Assembly (NCBI GenBank): GCA_900555795.1
Contig: USMP01000025.1
Location: forward strand, 1 to 9,506
Length of the DNA stretch: 9,506 bases
Direction: 5' to 3'
Source of the DNA: an uncultured Eubacteriales bacterium
GTDB taxonomy: Bacteria; Bacillota; Clostridia; Oscillospirales; Oscillospiraceae
This document shows, piece by piece, positions 7,139-9,506 of this stretch. The translations under genes and the position numbers were made by a program. Numbering within the stretch: position 1 is the first letter of the stretch; every line of letters starts with the position of its first letter. The notes under the pieces are model-generated. The model had not been told where the DNA came from, did not search any database, and was given only the letters and a program-made list of their open reading frames with translations.

Positions 7139-7266
7139 TATAGGCCATTACCTGAATCAGATCCTGTATGATTGTTGCAGCACAAAAGGCCGGTGTGTTA
7201 AAAACGGAACACAACGACCTTTTGTTGACCACGTACTATAGAGCCGTTAGATGGGAGGTGGTTGGT

Positions 7267-7884
7267 GTGGATATCAGTCCGTTTTACAGAATTTTTGGCA
7301 AGAAGGGTTTCCTAAGAGGATGCTTCATTCTATCACTCGCGATTGAGTGTATGTTCATCCTGATGCTGATTGTAGGAGAATTTAGAACATCTCCACAGCC
7401 TCTGTCGGCAGAAGAAGTTGGCCGCTACACGCAATATTCCATTCTCCTTCCCAATCATGAGGAGTGGTATCCTGCTGCTGCCAATGTTTTAGCGCAGTGT
7501 GCTTTTCAAGAAGAAAAAAACATTGGTGATAGACAGTACAAATTCTATACCTCTGCCGTACTGCCACAATATATCTACCAATGTGACAGTATCCGCGAAA
7601 TTATGGAAACGGATACAGGTACTGTGTACATCACCTATGTAAGCCGTGACGCAGAAGAAGTGACCCTTACGATCGGCAACAGTGGGATAATTCGAAAAGA
7701 TATTTATGCAGAGAAAACAGATACCTATTATGTTCTTTCAGAATTAGAGAACTACAAATTTCCTCATTATAGGAACCCACATTTTAGCTCTCCCATTATA
7801 AAGATATTAGCGGGAGGTTTAGGGTTTATTTTAGCCCTTATCTTCATCGTTTCAAAAGTTCGTTCTCACAAAAAAGAAAAATAG
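7267..7884 (+). CDS. Two-TM membrane protein with an outer domain paralogous to the neighbouring secreted protein
   Basis: This is a 205-residue protein of no family I recognise. It has a short cytosolic N-terminus, a membrane segment at about 16-37, an outer domain at about 47-167, a second membrane segment at about 175-196, and a basic tail (RSHKKEK) that fixes the C-terminus inside. The outer domain matches the broken gene upstream: shared SxEExxxYxQY, YTSxxLP, YxCxxIxEI and DTxYxLS. By eye about 28 of 72 residues agree from YTS onwards. GTG 7267 is chosen because GGAGGTG (7254-7260) ends six bases before it. The in-frame ATG at 7168 has no ribosome binding site and would add 33 residues before the first membrane segment. 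The frame is intact, unlike its neighbour, and it lies 128 bases downstream on the same strand. It may be an immunity, anchor or regulatory partner of the secreted protein (inference only). Confidence 0.65.
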   Translation: MDISPFYRIFGKKGFLRGCFILSLAIECMFILMLIVGEFRTSPQPLSAEEVGRYTQYSILLPNHEEWYPAAANVLAQCAFQEEKNIGDRQYKFYTSAVLPQYIYQCDSIREIMETDTGTVYITYVSRDAEEVTLTIGNSGIIRKDIYAEKTDTYYVLSELENYKFPHYRNPHFSSPIIKILAGGLGFILALIFIVSKVRSHKKEK

Positions 7885-7936
7885 CGCCGCCAGTACGGGA
7901 ATATCAATTTATTAAGTGTTTTACCGTATGCGAGAA

Positions 7937-7954
7937 GGGCCTGTTGCAAAATAG
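7937..7954 (+). mobile_element. Insertion-sequence terminal-repeat-like sequence
   Basis: GGGCCTGTTGCAAAATAG resembles the terminal inverted repeats of several insertion-sequence families (the GGnnCTGTTGCAAA of the IS6 family, and similar ends in the IS1182 group). No matching opposite end and no transposase are in the window, so at most it is a remnant at the right edge of the A+T-rich island. The same bases also form a 7-bp hairpin (7939-7945 with 7966-7972), which may be all that it is. Confidence 0.3.
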
Positions 7955-8031
7955 AATTCTGAAAGAACAGGCAAAAAAGTGAGTGAGAAACGCGGAAGAG
8001 GGACATGCTGTGGGAGCGCAGCGCAACCTTC

Positions 8032-8060
8032 TCAAAAAAGAGGCCGTGCCTCTTTTTTGA
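8032..8060. terminator. Bidirectional rho-independent terminator
   Basis: A 13-bp stem with a three-base CGT loop carries six A on one arm (8034-8039) and six T on the other (8053-8058), so it reads as a terminator on both strands. It lies between the plus-strand island gene and the minus-strand feoB, and would stop both. Confidence 0.85.
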
Positions 8061-8071
8061 TAGCCTCCAAG

Positions 8072-8116
8072 TCCCGCCCCGGTACACCTTCTTTGGCGTA
8101 CCGGGGTGGGATTTTT
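8072..8116 (+). terminator. Rho-independent terminator, plus strand
   Basis: A 14-bp stem (8072-8085 with 8098-8111, one G-U pair) with a 12-base loop is followed by TTTTT (8112-8116). On the minus strand no T run follows it. It is the second of two terminators stacked between the convergent genes. Confidence 0.75.
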
Positions 8117-8157
8117 GCTGCTGTTCGCAGCCGCTCAGGCTTTCTCACCGCTGTGTT

Positions 8158-9447
8158 TCAGAGGAGATATACGCAGACGAGGCGCACCAGGACGCAGGCC
8201 CCCACCCCCACGGCGGTGGGGAGGGCCACGGCCAGGGCGGTCCACCGGAGGCTTCTGGTTTCCCGCCAGATGGTGAGGCAGGTGGTGCCGCAGGGGAAGT
8301 GGAAGAGGGTGAAGAGCAGGGTGCACAGCGCCGTGGTGCCGGTCCAGCCGTTGGCGGTGAGCAGGCTGTGCAACTCGGCCAGGCTCCCATAGTCGATCAG
8401 CGTGCCGGCGGAGAGATAGCCCATGAGGATACAGGGCACCACGATCTCATTGGCAGGAAAGCCCAGAAGAAAGGCCAGCAGAATAAACCCATCCAGCCCC
8501 ATCACCCGTCCCAGGGGCTCAAGCAGACCAGCCAGGCAGGCCAGCACGCTCTCCCCGCCCACACTGGTATTGGCGGCGGCCCAGATAATCAGTCCCGCCG
8601 GGGCCGCCACCGCCACCGCCCGGCCCAGGACGAACAGGGTCCGGTCAAAGATGGAGCGGACGATGACCTTTCCCGGCTGGGGGCGGCGGTAGGGCGGAAG
8701 CTCCAGAGTAAAAGAGGAAGGCATACCTTTAAGGACCGTGGCAGACAGAAGGCGGGATACAAAAAAGGTGGCGGCAACACCGGTAAGGATAAAAAAAGTA
8801 AGGATCAGGGCAGGACGGAGAGAGGAAATAGGACCTGCGGACGAAGCTCCTGTAAAAAACAGCGTGATCAGAGTTACGAGGGCCGGAAGACGGCCGTTGC
8901 AGGGGACGAAGTTGTTGGTTATAGTGGCGATGAGCCGCTCTCTCGGAGAATCGATGATGCGGCAGCCCACCACGCCGGCCGCGTTGCAACCAAAGCCCAT
9001 GGCCATGGTCAGCGCCTGCTTGCCGCAGGCGCTGGCCTTTTGAAATGCATGGTCCAGCACGAAGGCCACCCGCGGCAGATAACCGAAGTCCTCCAGCAGG
9101 GTGAACAGAGGGAAAAAGATGGCCATAGGGGGCAGCATCACCGAGACCACCCAGGCCAGTACCCGGTACACCCCCAACACCAGCGCCCCATGGAGCCATG
9201 CCGGGGCATTCAGAGCGGTAAGCAGGTCACTCAACCGGTCCTGGACCCAGAACAGGCCCGCAGAGAGCAGCTGCGACGGGTAATTGGCGCCCTGGATGGT
9301 CAGCCAGAACACCCCGGCCAGCAGCAGAAGCATCAGAGGAATCCCGGTGGCGCGGGATGTGAGCAGGCGGTCCAGCTTGCGGTCCCGTTCCAGGCGCTCC
9401 TCCCGCTCACAGGAGACCACACCGGCGCACAGCTCCTCCGCGGTCAA
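8158..9447 (-). CDS. feoB: FeoB ferrous iron transporter, membrane/Gate portion only (5'-truncated)
   Basis: The 429 residues match the membrane part of FeoB, which imports Fe2+. They begin in the linker after the GTPase domain (RDRKLDRLLTSRATGIP at 21-37). The first Gate region includes CGKQALTMAMGFGCN at 141-155 and VPCNGRLP at 181-188, with the FeoB-typical cysteines C154 and C183. The FeoB_C core PPYRRPQPGKVIVRSIFDRT lies at 251-270, followed by LGFPANEIVVP (328-338) and FHFPCGTTC (382-390). Complete proteins of this type carry an N-terminal G domain and are about 600 residues. Here the frame is closed by a TGA at 9471-9469, only seven codons before the TTG at 9447, which has no ribosome binding site. 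The G domain is therefore missing rather than outside the window, and the product is probably non-functional in GTP-driven uptake. The family call is firm; the start is nominal. Confidence 0.85.
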   Translation of the reverse strand: MTAEELCAGVVSCEREERLERDRKLDRLLTSRATGIPLMLLLLAGVFWLTIQGANYPSQLLSAGLFWVQDRLSDLLTALNAPAWLHGALVLGVYRVLAWVVSVMLPPMAIFFPLFTLLEDFGYLPRVAFVLDHAFQKASACGKQALTMAMGFGCNAAGVVGCRIIDSPRERLIATITNNFVPCNGRLPALVTLITLFFTGASSAGPISSLRPALILTFFILTGVAATFFVSRLLSATVLKGMPSSFTLELPPYRRPQPGKVIVRSIFDRTLFVLGRAVAVAAPAGLIIWAAANTSVGGESVLACLAGLLEPLGRVMGLDGFILLAFLLGFPANEIVVPCILMGYLSAGTLIDYGSLAELHSLLTANGWTGTTALCTLLFTLFHFPCGTTCLTIWRETRSLRWTALAVALPTAVGVGACVLVRLVCVYLL

Positions 9448-9506
9448 AACCAGCCGCGACTCCGAGTATCAGGCCATCATGCCCGTGCGCGGCAAAGACA
9501 AGGTTG
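9443..9506 (+). CDS. Fragment of a type IIA topoisomerase B subunit (GyrB/ParE), runs off the window
   Basis: The plus-strand frame from 9443 reads VKTSRDSEYQAIMPVRGKDKV. Compared from memory with the TOPRIM region of E. coli ParE (ARDREYQAIMPLKGK), 11 of 15 residues agree. The residues expected just before it (the EGDSA motif) are absent: the frame upstream reads PAHSSSA and belongs to feoB on the other strand. So only an internal piece of a gyrase/topoisomerase IV gene is present, without a start, joined to the truncated feoB at about 9440-9447. The assignment rests on one short motif. Confidence 0.5.

Noticed and set aside
7168..7266. ATG 7168 as the start of the two-TM protein
   Set aside because: It has no ribosome binding site, while GTG 7267 follows GGAGGTG at six bases and starts just ahead of the first membrane segment.
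7979..8392. Plus-strand 137-codon open frame over the terminators and the 3' end of feoB
   Set aside because: It crosses two strong terminators and is antisense to conserved FeoB sequence.
1..9506. CRISPR array, tRNA or rRNA genes
   Set aside because: No regularly spaced direct repeats, cloverleaf or conserved rRNA strings were seen on either strand.

Overview
The window looks like a piece of a GC-rich gut-type Clostridia genome, probably Oscillospiraceae and close to the Flavonifractor/Lawsonibacter group. That placement is an inference from high-GC codon use, strong GGAGG-type ribosome binding sites, TTG/GTG starts and the style of the TrkA, TrkH, M29 and FeoB proteins. It was not tested by a search.

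Layout. (1) 1-499 is mostly non-coding: a possible 3' end of an upstream gene, a strong rho-independent terminator (53-91), two adjacent near-perfect hairpins (198-253) and an extended -10 promoter (417-445). (2) 500-5527 is a tight plus-strand gene run: a YihY/BrkB-family membrane protein, TrkA (cytosolic gating subunit of a K+ uptake system), TrkH (the K+ channel-like subunit) and an M29-family metallo-aminopeptidase. It is closed by a GC-rich hairpin at 5533-5561. The gaps are 7, 16 and 46 bases and no terminator interrupts them, so it reads as one operon for K+/envelope homeostasis with a peptidase at its end. (3) 5613-7936 is visibly richer in A+T and looks acquired. It holds a clear promoter, a leader of roughly 170 bases, a secreted-protein gene broken by three single-base frameshifts (5853-7138), and an intact gene for a protein with two membrane segments (7267-7884). 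The outer domain of this second protein is recognisably a paralogue of the N-terminal domain of the broken one. I do not recognise either family. (4) 7937-8116 is intergenic: a sequence resembling an insertion-sequence end, then two strong terminators between convergent genes. (5) 8158-9447 on the minus strand is the membrane (Gate) half of FeoB, the ferrous iron transporter, without its GTPase domain. Where the GTPase should continue, the sequence changes on the plus strand into a short stretch that reads like the TOPRIM region of a GyrB/ParE-type topoisomerase. This is either a rearrangement or an assembly chimera.

The best candidates for something undescribed are the paired secreted and membrane-anchored paralogues in the A+T-rich island. 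The feoB/topoisomerase junction is the strongest structural anomaly.
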